Of a stretch of 64,000 nt of DNA, positions 17,976 to 25,837 are shown piece by piece (positions within the stretch are counted from its first letter, which is position 1; each line of letters opens with the position of its first letter). Made by a program: the position numbers and the translations under genes. The stretch is from Streptomyces thermolilacinus SPC6 (GTDB lineage Bacteria; Actinomycetota; Actinomycetes; Streptomycetales; Streptomycetaceae): contig NZ_ASHX02000001.1 in NCBI RefSeq assembly GCF_000478605.2, positions 6,091,001 to 6,155,000 of the forward strand, given 5' to 3'. Below the pieces are notes generated by a model. It was not told the origin of the DNA. It did no database searches and was given only the letters and a program-made list of their open reading frames with translations.

Positions 17976-19535
17976 ATGACCGTCCCCCGCTCCACTTCCG
18001 TGTCGCGGGCCGCCACCCCGAAGCGGGGCGACGGCAGCGGCATAGCCCTGCTGGTCATCGCCGGCTGTCAGCTCATGGTGGTGCTCGACATCACCATCGT
18101 GAACATCGCGCTCCCGCACATCCAGCGGTCGTTGGACTTCTCCACCACCGGCCTGTCCTGGGTGGTGAACGCCTACACCCTGGCCTTCGGCGGACTGCTG
18201 CTGCTCGGCGGCCGCACCGGCGACATCCTCGGCCGACGGCGGATGTTCATGGTAGGCGTCGCGCTGTTCGTCACCGCGTCGCTGCTCGGCGGACTGGCCC
18301 AGAACTCCTGGCAGTTGCTCGCCGCTCGCGCCCTGCAGGGCCTGGGCGGCGCCATCGCCTCACCGACCGCGCTGTCCCTGATCAGCACCACGTTCCGCGA
18401 GGGGCCCGAACGCAACCGCGCCTTCGGGGTGTTCGCGGCCGTCTCGGCGGGCGGAGGCGCCATCGGCCTCCTGGCGGGCGGCATGCTCGTCGAGTGGCTC
18501 GACTGGCGGTGGGTGTTCTTCGTCAACGTGCCGATCGGGCTGCTCATCCTGCTCGCCGCGCCACGCTGGATCAGGGAGTCGGAGCGGCAGACCGGCCACT
18601 TCGACGTGGTCGGCGCCCTCACCTCGACGCTCGGCATGGTCCTCCTCGTGTACGGGTTCATCCGCGCCGCGCAGGAGGGGTGGCAAAACCCGCTCACCCT
18701 GGCGTCGTTCGGCGTGGCCCTGGTCGTCCTCGCGGTCTTCGTGCTGGTCGAGCGCCGCTCGCCGCAGCCCATCACCCCGCTGCACATGTTCACCGACCGC
18801 AACAGGGCCGGGACGTACGGGATGATGCTGAGCCTCGCCGCGGCCATCTTCGGAATGTTCTTCTTCCTGACCCTCTTCGTGCAGAACGTGCTCGGCTTCG
18901 GGCCGTTGAAGGCCGGTCTGGCGTTCCTGCCGGTGAGCGCCGTCATCGCGGTCGGCGCGGGCATCGCCTCGCAGTTGCTGCCCCGGTTCGGCCCGAAGCC
19001 GTTCATGGTGATGGGCGCGCTGCTCGCGGCGGCCGGGCTGGCCTGGCTGACGCTGACGGACGCCGACTCGACGTACGCGGGGAGCATCCTCGGGCCGATG
19101 CTGGTCCTCAGCCTCGGGATGGGCATGCAGTTCGTGTCGCTGACGCTGATGGCGCTGTCCAACGTCGCCCCGCACGAGACGGGCGCCGCGTCGGGGCTGC
19201 TGAACGCGACGCAGCAGGTGGGAGGTTCGCTCGGGCTGTCCATCCTGGTGACGGTGTTCGGCACGGCCGGCCGCAACGAGGCGGAGCACCGGGTCGCCGA
19301 CTTCATGGCGCGGGCGAGCGCTCCCGAGCGGATGCGGTTCCAGCGCACGGGCGAGCTGCCGCCGCCGTGGGCGCACGAGGTGCTGACGGCCGGTGTGTCG
19401 GTGGCGTTCATCCTGGCGGCGGTCTTCGCGGCGGTCGGCGCGCTGATCGCCCTGCTGGTGGTACAGGTGCGGCCCGGGGACCTGGAGCGGCTGCAGGGCG
19501 GACCCGGGCCGGTCGGCGGCCCGGGAGACGACTGA
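17976..19535 (+). CDS. DHA2-family (EmrB/QacA) multidrug exporter
   Basis: A 519-residue protein with about 14 hydrophobic helices. The family signatures are LDITIVNIALPHIQ in helix 1, the loop GGRTGDILGRRRMF, and motif C-like sequence GGAIGLLAGGMLVEWLDWRWVFFVNVPIG in helix 5, split here across the helix. I chose ATG 17976 over TTG 17961; the preceding TTTGAGGCC can act as ribosome site. It stands alone 90 bases after the kinase partner gene. Substrate unknown; quaternary compounds and antibiotics are typical. Confidence 0.85.
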   Translation: MTVPRSTSVSRAATPKRGDGSGIALLVIAGCQLMVVLDITIVNIALPHIQRSLDFSTTGLSWVVNAYTLAFGGLLLLGGRTGDILGRRRMFMVGVALFVTASLLGGLAQNSWQLLAARALQGLGGAIASPTALSLISTTFREGPERNRAFGVFAAVSAGGGAIGLLAGGMLVEWLDWRWVFFVNVPIGLLILLAAPRWIRESERQTGHFDVVGALTSTLGMVLLVYGFIRAAQEGWQNPLTLASFGVALVVLAVFVLVERRSPQPITPLHMFTDRNRAGTYGMMLSLAAAIFGMFFFLTLFVQNVLGFGPLKAGLAFLPVSAVIAVGAGIASQLLPRFGPKPFMVMGALLAAAGLAWLTLTDADSTYAGSILGPMLVLSLGMGMQFVSLTLMALSNVAPHETGAASGLLNATQQVGGSLGLSILVTVFGTAGRNEAEHRVADFMARASAPERMRFQRTGELPPPWAHEVLTAGVSVAFILAAVFAAVGALIALLVVQVRPGDLERLQGGPGPVGGPGDD

Positions 19536-19663
19536 GGGCTGACGGTCCGTCACCCGTCGTGTCGGCGGCTCGCCGGGTGAGGCCGTACGGCCTGACGTGC
19601 CCGACGCGCGCCCCGGCGCACGGTCCGGCGGGACGTCCTCGGGCCCCGTTTCCGCGAGGACGG

Positions 19664-19692
19664 TTGACAGCGCCCGCTGCGGCTGGCTCTAT
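19664..19692 (+). promoter_or_regulatory. Promoter of the cellulase gene
   Basis: A consensus -35 TTGACA (19664-19669) is followed after 17 bases by CTCTAT (19687-19692). Transcription would start near 19699, giving a leader of about 160 bases. The CebR-type palindrome begins about seven bases after the predicted start, ideal for repression. Confidence 0.65.
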
Positions 19693-19705
19693 GAACCGGA
19701 CGTGA

Positions 19706-19719
19706 TGGGAGCGCTCCCA
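19706..19719. promoter_or_regulatory. CebR-type operator TGGGAGCGCTCCCA
   Basis: This is the perfect 14-bp palindrome known as the binding site of CebR, the cellobiose/cellotriose-responsive LacI-family repressor of Streptomyces. It lies just downstream of the predicted transcription start of a cellulase gene. I found no second copy in the window. Confidence 0.88.
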
Positions 19720-19721
19720 CC

Positions 19722-19790
19722 GCGTACGGGCCCGTACCAGCCCGTACCAGCCCGTACGAGCCCCGTACGGGTCGCGCCCGGCCGCGTACG
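19722..19790. repeat. Decamer repeat array CCCGTACCAG-like
   Basis: Copies at 19731, 19741 and 19751, with degenerate flanking copies containing CGTACGGG, form a 10-bp-period array in the leader of the cellulase mRNA, between the operator and the start codon. Confidence 0.65.
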
Positions 19791-19862
19791 GGCCGCGCAC
19801 GAGCCATGGGTGAACCATGCGGGTCCGTTTTGTCATGCTCGCGACAGTAAGGAAGTGACGCC

Positions 19863-22046
19863 GTGGGACAGCCACCCTCCACCCCCCTTTCCACCGCACG
19901 CCACCGGCGCTTAAGGGCGTTCGCCGCCGCCGTGCTCGCCGGGGCGCTGTTGTGGGCCGCGGGACCCGCCGCCGAGGCGGCCCCCGCACCCGAAGCCCGT
20001 ACGGCCGCCGTGCCCGTGGCCGTGCCGGTGCCCGCCCCCAAGGGGCCCCGCACCGCCGCCGCGCCCGGCGACGACTGGCTGCACACCCGCGGCAACCGGA
20101 TCGTCGACGCCCAGGGCAACGAAGTGTGGCTCACCGGCGCAAACTGGTTCGGCTTCAACACCACCGAACGGGTCTTCCACGGCCTCTGGTCCGCCAACAT
20201 CGCCGACCTCACCCGCGCCATGGCCCAGCGGGGCGTCAACATCGTGCGCGTGCCCGTCTCCACCCAGCTGCTCCTGGAGTGGAAGGAGGGCCGCGCCACC
20301 GTGCCGAGCGCCGTCAACGCGTCCGCCAACCCGGAGCTCGCCGGGAAGACCACCCTCCAGGTCTTCGACCACTGGCTCGACCTGTGCGAGCAGTACGGCA
20401 TCAAGGTCATGCTCGACGTGCACAGCGCCGAGGCCGACAACGCCGGCCACGTGTACCCGGTGTGGTGGAAGGGCGCCATCACCACCGAGGACTTCCACAC
20501 CGCCTGGGAGTGGGTGACCGCCCGCTACCGGGGCGACGACACGATCGTCGCGATGGACATCAAGAACGAGCCGCACGGAGGCGCGAGCGAGACCCCGCGC
20601 GCCAAATGGGACGGCTCCACCGACCAGGACAACTTCAAGTACGCCTGCGAGACGGCGGGCAAGCGCATCCTGGCGGTCAACCCGCATCTGCTCATCCTCT
20701 GCGAGGGCATCCAGATCTACCCGAAGAACGGCTCCGGCTGGTCGTCCACCAACGCCGCCGACTACCACTCCACCTGGTGGGGCGGCAACCTCCGCGGTGT
20801 CCGCGACCACCCCGTGGACCTCGGCGCGGGCAACGACCAGCTCGTCTACTCGCCGCACGACTACGGCCCGCTCGTGGCGCCGCAGCCGTGGTTCACCGGC
20901 GACTGGAACCGCGCCACCCTCGAACGGGACGTCTGGGACCCCAACTGGCTGTACCTGCACAAGGAGAACACCGCGCCCGTCCTGATCGGCGAATGGGGCG
21001 GCTTCCTCGACGGCGGCCCCAACCAGAAGTGGATGACCGCCCTGCGCGACCTCATCGCCGAACAGCGCCTCCACCACACCTTCTGGTGCCTCAACCCCAA
21101 CTCCGGTGACACGGGCGGCCTGCTCCTCGGCGACTGGAAGAGCTGGGACGAGGAGAAGTACGCCCTCCTCAAGCCCACCCTCTGGCAGCACGGCGGCAAG
21201 TTCGTCGGCCTCGACCACCAGGTCCCCCTCGGCGGTGCCGGCAGCACCACCGGCCTCAGCCTCACCGACGTGTACGGCGACGGGGGCGGCGGCCAGGACA
21301 CGACGCCCCCGACCGCGCCCACCGGCCTCGCCGCCACCGGGACCGGCTCCGCCTCCGTCACGCTCAGCTGGGCGCCGTCCACCGACGACAGGGCCGTCAC
21401 CGGGTACGACGTCTACCGCGACGGCGCGAAGGTCACCACCGCGCCGGTCGCCGGCACCACGTACACCGACACCGGCCTGACCCCCGCCACGCGCTACACC
21501 TACGCCGTACGCGCCCGGGACGCCGCCGGGAACAACTCCGCGCCCTCCGCCGCCCTCACCGTCACCACAGCGCCCTCCGGCGGCGGACCGGCGGGCGGGC
21601 TGAAGGTCCTGCACCGCACCACCGACGGCGCGCCGACCGACAACGCCATACGCCCCGAACTGCGCGTCGCCAACACCGGCACGACCGCCCTCGACCTGTC
21701 CACCGTGACCGCCCGCTACTACTTCACCCGCGACGGCGGCGCACCCACGGTCAGCGCCTGGTGCGACTACGCGGCGGTCGGCTGCGCCAGGCTGCGGCTG
21801 CGGGTGGTCCCGCTGTCCACCCCGGTGGCGGGTGCCGACGCGTACCTGGAAGTCGGCTTCACCGACGGCACGGTAGCGCCGGGCCGCGACACCGGGGACA
21901 TCCAGCTCCGGATGAGCAAGACGGACTGGTCGCCGTTCGACGAGCGCGACGACCACAGCCGCGCCCCGTCGTCCACCTACACCGACGCCCGGACCGTCCC
22001 GGCGTACACGGGCACGTCCCTCGCCTGGGGCACCCCGCCCGCGTAG
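19863..22046 (+). CDS. Secreted GH5 cellulase with FN3 and CBM3 domains
   Basis: A 727-residue endoglucanase-type enzyme that cuts beta-1,4-glucan outside the cell. A signal peptide occupies about residues 1-40 (RHRRLRAF, then a hydrophobic core and AEA). The GH5 domain spans about 68-440, with the acid/base Glu236 in IKNEP and the nucleophile Glu377 in LIGEWGG. After a Gly-rich linker an FN3 domain (about 480-568) and a C-terminal family 3 cellulose-binding module (about 577-727) follow. GTG 19863 is preceded by AAGGAAGTGACGCC. The CebR-type site upstream indicates induction by cello-oligosaccharides. It stands alone with hairpins downstream. Confidence 0.93.
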   Translation: MGQPPSTPLSTARHRRLRAFAAAVLAGALLWAAGPAAEAAPAPEARTAAVPVAVPVPAPKGPRTAAAPGDDWLHTRGNRIVDAQGNEVWLTGANWFGFNTTERVFHGLWSANIADLTRAMAQRGVNIVRVPVSTQLLLEWKEGRATVPSAVNASANPELAGKTTLQVFDHWLDLCEQYGIKVMLDVHSAEADNAGHVYPVWWKGAITTEDFHTAWEWVTARYRGDDTIVAMDIKNEPHGGASETPRAKWDGSTDQDNFKYACETAGKRILAVNPHLLILCEGIQIYPKNGSGWSSTNAADYHSTWWGGNLRGVRDHPVDLGAGNDQLVYSPHDYGPLVAPQPWFTGDWNRATLERDVWDPNWLYLHKENTAPVLIGEWGGFLDGGPNQKWMTALRDLIAEQRLHHTFWCLNPNSGDTGGLLLGDWKSWDEEKYALLKPTLWQHGGKFVGLDHQVPLGGAGSTTGLSLTDVYGDGGGGQDTTPPTAPTGLAATGTGSASVTLSWAPSTDDRAVTGYDVYRDGAKVTTAPVAGTTYTDTGLTPATRYTYAVRARDAAGNNSAPSAALTVTTAPSGGGPAGGLKVLHRTTDGAPTDNAIRPELRVANTGTTALDLSTVTARYYFTRDGGAPTVSAWCDYAAVGCARLRLRVVPLSTPVAGADAYLEVGFTDGTVAPGRDTGDIQLRMSKTDWSPFDERDDHSRAPSSTYTDARTVPAYTGTSLAWGTPPA

Positions 22047-22087
22047 CCCCGGCGCGCGACCCCGGGCCTGCGGCCCGGACCCGAACC

Positions 22088-22118
22088 CGGCCCCGGCCGC
22101 CTCGCGCGGTCGGGGCCG
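22088..22118 (+). terminator. Hairpin terminator after the cellulase gene
   Basis: Arms of 13 bp with one mismatch (22088-22100 and 22106-22118) and a 5-base loop, 42 bases after the stop codon. Confidence 0.65.
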
Positions 22119-22157
22119 GCCGCGCCCTACGCCGTCCGGGGCACCACGGCACACGAG

Positions 22158-22196
22158 CACGCGCGCGTCACGGAACCCCCGAGTGACGCGCGCGTG
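22158..22196. terminator. Second long hairpin between convergent genes
   Basis: Perfect 14-bp alternating-CG arms (22158-22171 and 22183-22196) flank an 11-base loop. It lies mid-way between the convergent cellulase and protease genes and may terminate either transcript. The CGCGCG arms could also adopt Z-DNA. Confidence 0.55.
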
Positions 22197-22307
22197 TGCT
22201 TGTGCGTGCAGGTGCCGGACCGCGCGCGCCGGCCCCCGTATGACGGGTGCGTGCGCGCCGGAGCCCGTACGCCCCTGGCGTGCCGGACCGCCGTCGGACG
22301 CGCGCGA

Positions 22308-22336
22308 CCGGTGGCCCGCACAGAGCGGGCCACCGG
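22308..22336 (-). terminator. Hairpin terminator after the protease gene
   Basis: Perfect 12-bp arms (22308-22319 and 22325-22336) with a 5-base loop lie 27 bases past the stop of the minus-strand protease gene. Confidence 0.75.
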
Positions 22337-22363
22337 CCTTGAGAAGCGCGCGCGGGCGACGGG

Positions 22364-23287
22364 TCAGATGATGCTGACGCCGTACGCGCTCAGCGCCTCG
22401 GTGACGGGCTGGAAGAACGTGGTGCCGCCCGTGCGGCAGTTGCCGCTGCCGCCGGAGGTCAGGCCGAGGGCGGTGGAGCCGGAGAACAGGGCGCCGCCGC
22501 TGTCGCCGGGCTCGGCGCAGACGTTGGTCTGGATGAGGCCGGAGACGATGTCGCCGCCGCCGTAGTTGACCGTGGCGTTGAGGCCGGTGACACGGCCGCT
22601 GTGCAGACCGGTGGTGGAGCCGCTGCGCTGGACGTTCTGGCCGACGTACGCGTTGCCGGCGCCGGTGATGTCCCGGTACGAGCCGTTGTACAGGTACACC
22701 CGGCCGTCGGCGGCCGCCGAGTTGGAGTGGCGGATGATGCCGTAGTCGTTGCCCGGGAAGCTCGTGCCCGCGCGGGAGCCGAGCAGGGTGGTCTGGCCGG
22801 AGTTCGTGTACCAGGTGCTGGCGATCTCCGTGCAGTGACCGGCCGTCAGGGCGTAGGTCGCACCGCTGCTGTTGCGGACGTTGAAGCCGAGGGAGCAACG
22901 GCCGCCGCCGGACGCGTAGATGGCCTCGCCGCCCGCGATGAGCTTGTTGAACGTGCCCGGCGTGCGCTTGATCTCCACCGCGCCGGCCTTGTCGCCCGCC
23001 GCCTTCTTCAGCTGCGCCAGCTCGGCGGCCGAGACGGAGGAGTCGGCGGTGATGACCAGCTTGCCGGACTTGGCGTCGGTGTACCAGGCGGTGCCCGGCA
23101 CGTCCGCGTCGAGCACGGCCTCGCTGACCTGGGCCAGCTCGGCGACGGAAGCCCGCGTCGCGTCGGCGGTCTCGGCCCCGGCGCTCGGGGCGGCAAGCGC
23201 GGTGGCGGTGACCATGGCGGCGGCTATGGCGGTGAGCCGCGCACCTCTGGCGAATCCGCCGCGGGGGGTGAAGCGCTTGAAGTTCAC
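22364..23287 (-). CDS. Streptogrisin-like secreted serine protease (S1E), preproenzyme
   Basis: A 307-residue preproprotease. A signal peptide covers about 1-38 and an alpha-lytic-type propeptide about 39-116. The mature chain should begin at Ile117 (IAGGEAIYAS), giving 191 residues, as in streptogrisins A/B. The triad is His151 (TAGHC), Asp181 (GNDYG) and Ser263 (GDSGG). Cys131-Cys152 and Cys257-Cys284 fit the two conserved disulfides. The C-terminus FFQPVTEALSAYGV is typical. The residue after GDSGG is Ala rather than the common Pro. GTG 23287 follows GGAGGACGCA. Expression is usually growth-phase dependent; the sequence offers only a candidate promoter. Confidence 0.93.
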   Translation of the reverse strand: MNFKRFTPRGGFARGARLTAIAAAMVTATALAAPSAGAETADATRASVAELAQVSEAVLDADVPGTAWYTDAKSGKLVITADSSVSAAELAQLKKAAGDKAGAVEIKRTPGTFNKLIAGGEAIYASGGGRCSLGFNVRNSSGATYALTAGHCTEIASTWYTNSGQTTLLGSRAGTSFPGNDYGIIRHSNSAAADGRVYLYNGSYRDITGAGNAYVGQNVQRSGSTTGLHSGRVTGLNATVNYGGGDIVSGLIQTNVCAEPGDSGGALFSGSTALGLTSGGSGNCRTGGTTFFQPVTEALSAYGVSII

Positions 23288-23360
23288 TGCGTCCTCCGGT
23301 GGGGGAAAGTCGGGGCCCGCTGGGTGGGCGGGCCCGACAGGCGGTGCCGACGGCCCGGCG

Positions 23361-23389
23361 GTTACCGGATGTCGGCATGTGCCTGACAA
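23361..23389 (-). promoter_or_regulatory. Candidate promoter of the streptogrisin-like gene
   Basis: On the minus strand TTGTCA (23389-23384) precedes GGTAAC (23366-23361) by 17 bases. The -10 is weak. A leader of about 70 bases would result. Confidence 0.35.
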
Positions 23390-24001
23390 CTTGTGACGCT
23401 GGGAATACTCGCGTCCGGTTCACCCCTGCCACAAGGCTTCCTTTCGGTCGCTCCGCGCACACCCCGCGGGCGGGGCGGCGAAAGGCCGGTTTCGCCACGA
23501 GACGCCACCGGGCGGAAGCGCTGCTGCAAAGCGGTGAAAGCGTTTGCTGTCCGGTCGGCGCGGCACCGCGCGCCGTCGCCCGCCGCGAGCCGCCGGGGAC
23601 AGGCGGGCGGACCCGCACGGAGGGGCGGACCGACCGTTCGGGCTGTTCACGATTGAACGGACGGCCCGTCTGCTCGCGGCCGTACGCCCTGCGTCGCGGG
23701 CCGCCGCTTCCGGCGCGGCACGCCCCGGCGGAAACCGTGGCGCTAGCAATCCGCGCCGACGCGCCCACGGGGGCGGCCCCGAGGGCCCGACACCCCCTTA
23801 TGCGGCGATCAGCCCGCTTCGCCCCCACCGACCCGTGTCCGGAATCCGTCTTCCCCTGTCCGGTGAACTGCCTTCACCCGCCTGGCGGATTGCCTCCACC
23901 CGCCGCGGGGGACTGCTCCACCCGCCCGAGACCGCCGGCCCCGGCCGGGCGGCGGGGCCGTTCCCGTCGGGCGGGGCCGTCCGCCCCCGCCGGGCGCGAC
24001 A

Positions 24002-24253
24002 GGTTGTACGTCGCCACCGGGGTCCGGTGGCGCCCCGGCAACCGCCGGGCGTGGCGGGCCTCCCCCCGGCTGGAGTGCGGGGCGTGGTGGGCCGTCGTAT
24101 GCCCCTGCCGGGGCTCGTGGTGCCCGCAACCGCCGGGCGTGGCGGGCGGTCAGCCCCGGCCGGCGGTCCGGGGCCTGTCGCAACCACCGGTACGCGACGG
24201 GTTGTACGTCCCTGCCGGGGTCCGGCGGTGCCCGGAACCGCCGGGCGCGGCGG
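24002..24253. repeat. Three imperfect direct repeats with about 100-bp period
   Basis: Copies begin near 24002, 24098 and 24199. Each reads a TTGTACGTC-like or GTATGCCCC-like head, CTGCCGGGG or ACCGGGGTCC, then a shared core CAACCGCCGGGCG (AACCGCCGGGCG in the third). They fill the gene-free region downstream of the P450 gene. Confidence 0.65.
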
Positions 24254-24361
24254 TTCCGTCCGCCCCTTCCTGGAGCCCGAGGGACCGCCCGCCCCCGTCC
24301 GGGCCGGTCGGCCGTGCGCCCCCGTGTCCTCCGGACCGGGACCGCACCGGCCGACGTACCG

Positions 24362-25594
24362 TCACCAGGTGACGGGCAGTGCCTCCGGGCCGCGGATGAG
24401 CGCGCTGCGCCGCCACGGGACCTCCTCGGCGGGCACCGCCAGCCGGGTGTCCTCCGGAAGCCGGTCCAGGAACATGTCCACGAGCAGCTCGATCTCCATG
24501 CGCGCGAGCAGCGCCCCCGTGCAGAAGTGCGGCCCGTGCCCGAACGACACATGCGGGTTGGGCGACCGGTCGAAGTCGATGTGCTCCGGGTCGGGGAAGA
24601 CGTCCGGGTCACGGTTGGCGGCCAGGTACGACACGTACACCGCGTCCCCCTTCGCGATCCGCATGCCGCGCAGCTCCACGTCCTCCAGCGCGACGCGGGC
24701 CAGCCCCACCGACGAGCGGTGCGGGATGTACCGGAGCAGCTCGTCCAGCGCGCGCGGCCGGATCTCCGGCTCCTCGCGCAGCCGCTCCCGCAGCCCCGGC
24801 CGGGTCATCAGCAGGTACAGCATGTTCCCGCAGTTGTTGGTGACGGCCTCGCCGCCGATCTGCACGGGCCCGACGAGCCCGACGGCCTCCTCGGCGCTGA
24901 TGTCGCCCGCCGCGACGGCCGCGCCCAGCAGCGACAGGATGTCCTCGCCGTCGCCCGGGTCCGCCGTGCGGGCCTTGATCTCCCGTTCGAACCACGCGTA
25001 CATCTCGTCCTTGGCCCGGCCGGTCGCCGCCGCGCCGTTCGCCGGGAACAGGATCTCCTCGACCCAGCCGCTCATCCGCTCCCGGTCGGCGTCCGGAACG
25101 CCCATCAGCTCGCAGATCACCGTGGTCGGGAACGGTCCCAGCACCCGTCCGATCAGGTCGGCGGGCGGTCCGTCCCGCAGCATCCCGTCCACCAGCTCGT
25201 CGAGCATCTCCCGCGCCCGCTCCCGCAGCATCTCCACACCGCGCAGCGAGAACGCGGGCGCGACGGCGCGGCGCAGCCGGTTGTGGTCCGGCGCCTCCGC
25301 GAAGGCCAGCGAGCCGGGCCTCGGCTTGAAGTGCGGGGCGAGCCGGGTGACGGCCATGCCGGGCACGGGCGCGCGGCTGAAGCGCGGGTCGCTGACGACC
25401 GCCCGCACGTCCTCGTACCGGGTGACCAGCCATGCCCAGCCCTCGCCGTGCGGCAGCTGGACACGGGTGACCGGGCCCTCCCGCATCAGCTCCTCCAGCA
25501 CCGGGTCGAACACGGTGGCCTTCAGGTCAAGCGCCGGCCAGAACCGTACGGGCGGCGGCCCCAGGGGTGGTCGTGCGACGGTGTCCTCGATCAC
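24362..25594 (-). CDS. Cytochrome P450 with non-canonical I-helix
   Basis: A 410-residue soluble bacterial P450. The K-helix ExxR (ELLR, 285-288) and heme motif FGHGPHFCTG with Cys358 are intact. The I-helix reads IGGEAVTNN at 246-254, in place of AGxET/DT, so the usual acid-alcohol pair for oxygen activation is altered. No ferredoxin or other pathway gene adjoins it. GTG 25594 follows CGGAG at good spacing and overlaps the stop of a possible 67-codon ORF (see findings). The substrate is unknown. Stand-alone P450s with altered I-helices often act on carrier-bound or peptide substrates or do phenol coupling; here this is inference only. Confidence 0.85.
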   Translation of the reverse strand: MIEDTVARPPLGPPPVRFWPALDLKATVFDPVLEELMREGPVTRVQLPHGEGWAWLVTRYEDVRAVVSDPRFSRAPVPGMAVTRLAPHFKPRPGSLAFAEAPDHNRLRRAVAPAFSLRGVEMLRERAREMLDELVDGMLRDGPPADLIGRVLGPFPTTVICELMGVPDADRERMSGWVEEILFPANGAAATGRAKDEMYAWFEREIKARTADPGDGEDILSLLGAAVAAGDISAEEAVGLVGPVQIGGEAVTNNCGNMLYLLMTRPGLRERLREEPEIRPRALDELLRYIPHRSSVGLARVALEDVELRGMRIAKGDAVYVSYLAANRDPDVFPDPEHIDFDRSPNPHVSFGHGPHFCTGALLARMEIELLVDMFLDRLPEDTRLAVPAEEVPWRRSALIRGPEALPVTW

Positions 25595-25837
25595 GCGCGT
25601 GTCTCCGTTTCCTGACGCGGTACGGGCGGGCCCCCTCCCTCACGATCCGTCCCTGCCGCGCGGACCACCCGCTGGACTACTCCGGACGGTCCCACCCCCG
25701 CCCCGCCGCACCCCGCCGCCCGGCCGTGCGGGCCCCCGGCCGTGGCGTCGTACGGAACCGCCGCGCGGCGCACGCCGTGGTAGCAGCGGGACATGGAACC
25801 AGCCACCCGGGGCAGCCCGGGAAGAGAGGGGCGCGCG

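Larger units (their letters stand above)
19536..19862. promoter_or_regulatory. Upstream region of the cellulase gene
   Basis: These 327 bases hold a perfect 14-bp palindrome AGGCCGTACGGCCT at 19580-19593, a TTGACA promoter, a CebR-type operator and a decamer repeat (each listed or named separately). No open frame here looks like a gene. Confidence 0.7.
23288..24361. other. 1.07-kb region without a convincing gene
   Basis: The region separates the protease start from the P450 stop. Long open frames exist on both strands but their translations are Arg/Pro/Gly-rich and family-less. It holds a candidate protease promoter, a LacI-like half-symmetric site TGAAAGCGTTTGCT (23535-23548), a palindrome GTTCACGATTGAAC (23645-23658), and three roughly 50-bp direct repeats spaced by about 100 bases (24002-24253). 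Confidence 0.55.

Noticed and set aside
19580..19593. Palindrome AGGCCGTACGGCCT as an operator for the cellulase
   Set aside because: It lies upstream of the -35 and close to the DHA2 gene's 3' end, and similar GTAC words are frequent here, so I only mention it inside the regional entry.
19911..23828. 1305-codon open frame on the minus strand
   Set aside because: It is antisense to the cellulase and passes through the streptogrisin-like gene in another frame. The translation is Arg/Gly/Ala-rich with no domain, an effect of extreme third-position GC.
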